Source: Methanothrix harundinacea
Lineage (GTDB): Archaea > Halobacteriota > Methanosarcinia > Methanotrichales > Methanotrichaceae
DNA length: 51,159 bases
NCBI GenBank assembly: GCA_002502785.1
Contig: DAQG01000037.1
Coordinates: 1-51,159 of the forward strand
Reading direction: 5' to 3'
Under the pieces are notes generated by a model that was not told the DNA's origin, did no database searches, and saw nothing but the letters and a program-made list of their open reading frames with translations. The translations under genes were made by a program, and so were the position numbers. The stretch's first letter is position 1. Every line of letters starts with the position of its first letter. Shown here one piece after another: positions 51,140 to 51,159 of the stretch.

Positions 51140-51159
51140 GGCTCCTCGCTGTTTTGTGT
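51140..51159 (+). repeat. partial terminal repeat of the 48.8-kb element family (cut by window end)
   Basis: ggctcctcgctgttttgtgt matches the left terminus of the element at 48781 with few changes. The rest of this copy lies outside the window. Confidence 0.5.

Overview
This window is archaeal and most likely comes from an acetate-using methanogen of the Methanotrichaceae (Methanothrix/Methanosaeta). The evidence is a chromosomal protein MC1 homologue, PAN proteasomal ATPase, deoxyhypusine synthase, aEF1B, Spt5/NusG, archaeal L1-P0-L12 stalk proteins, a thermosome, an archaeal-type GluRS, archaeal MetK, a geranylgeranylglyceryl-phosphate prenyltransferase and a methanofuran-pathway kinase (MfnE). 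Most of the DNA looks GC-rich. Many genes have an archaeal TATA box about 25-30 nt before the start codon, implying short or absent 5' leaders. The species assignment is an inference.

Layout. 0-1.5 kb: a truncated tRNA, tRNA-Asp(GTC) and small orphan proteins, one with an Ada-like zinc site. 1.5-5.3 kb: a DUF4430-like protein and a divergent pair, PLP arginine decarboxylase and deoxyhypusine synthase, which are the two ends of the arginine to spermidine to hypusine route. 5.3-12 kb: envelope and membrane genes (lipoprotein, PsbP-like protein, pentapeptide-repeat/channel-like protein, BASS transporter, beta-propeller, MarC) and a TRAM RNA-binding protein. 12.2-18.8 kb: purB, an MBL hydrolase, a duplicated winged-helix regulator translationally coupled to D-aminoacyl-tRNA deacylase, and a zinc dehydrogenase plus TrpD-like pair. 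18.9-25 kb: UbiA lipid prenyltransferase, a frame-disrupted zinc ribbon, gltX, NUDIX, mfnE, a tiny zinc-ribbon gene with aEF1B, and tRNA-Ala(CGC). 25-28.4 kb: a minus-strand cluster cysC, GAPDH-like paralogue, tRNA-splicing endonuclease, TPR protein. 28.6-33.2 kb: MC1, a Cache protein, then the Spt5-L11 / L1-P0-L12 block. 33.4-42.1 kb: thermosome, two tandem alpha-glucan phosphorylases, an exported rhodanese and a SagB-type tandem nitroreductase. 42.2-43.9 kb: a remnant of a surface protein and an AT-rich orphan membrane gene, the clearest accessory patch. 44-48.3 kb: enolase, a small conserved protein, MetK, PAN. 48.4-51.2 kb: a small inverted-repeat element and related repeat copies, a minimal SAP-like gene and a bacterial-looking DEAD-box helicase behind a long leader.

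No CRISPR array, transposase, phage module, rRNA or recognisable defence island was seen. The most interesting items are the pentapeptide-repeat protein with a channel-like C-terminus, the GAPDH-like paralogue without a normal NAD(P) fingerprint placed beside the tRNA endonuclease, the TrpD-like/dehydrogenase pair, the regulator-dtdA coupling, the arginine-rich leader ORF overlapping the arginine decarboxylase start, the hairpin before L1, and the MITE-like repeats near 48.8 kb.
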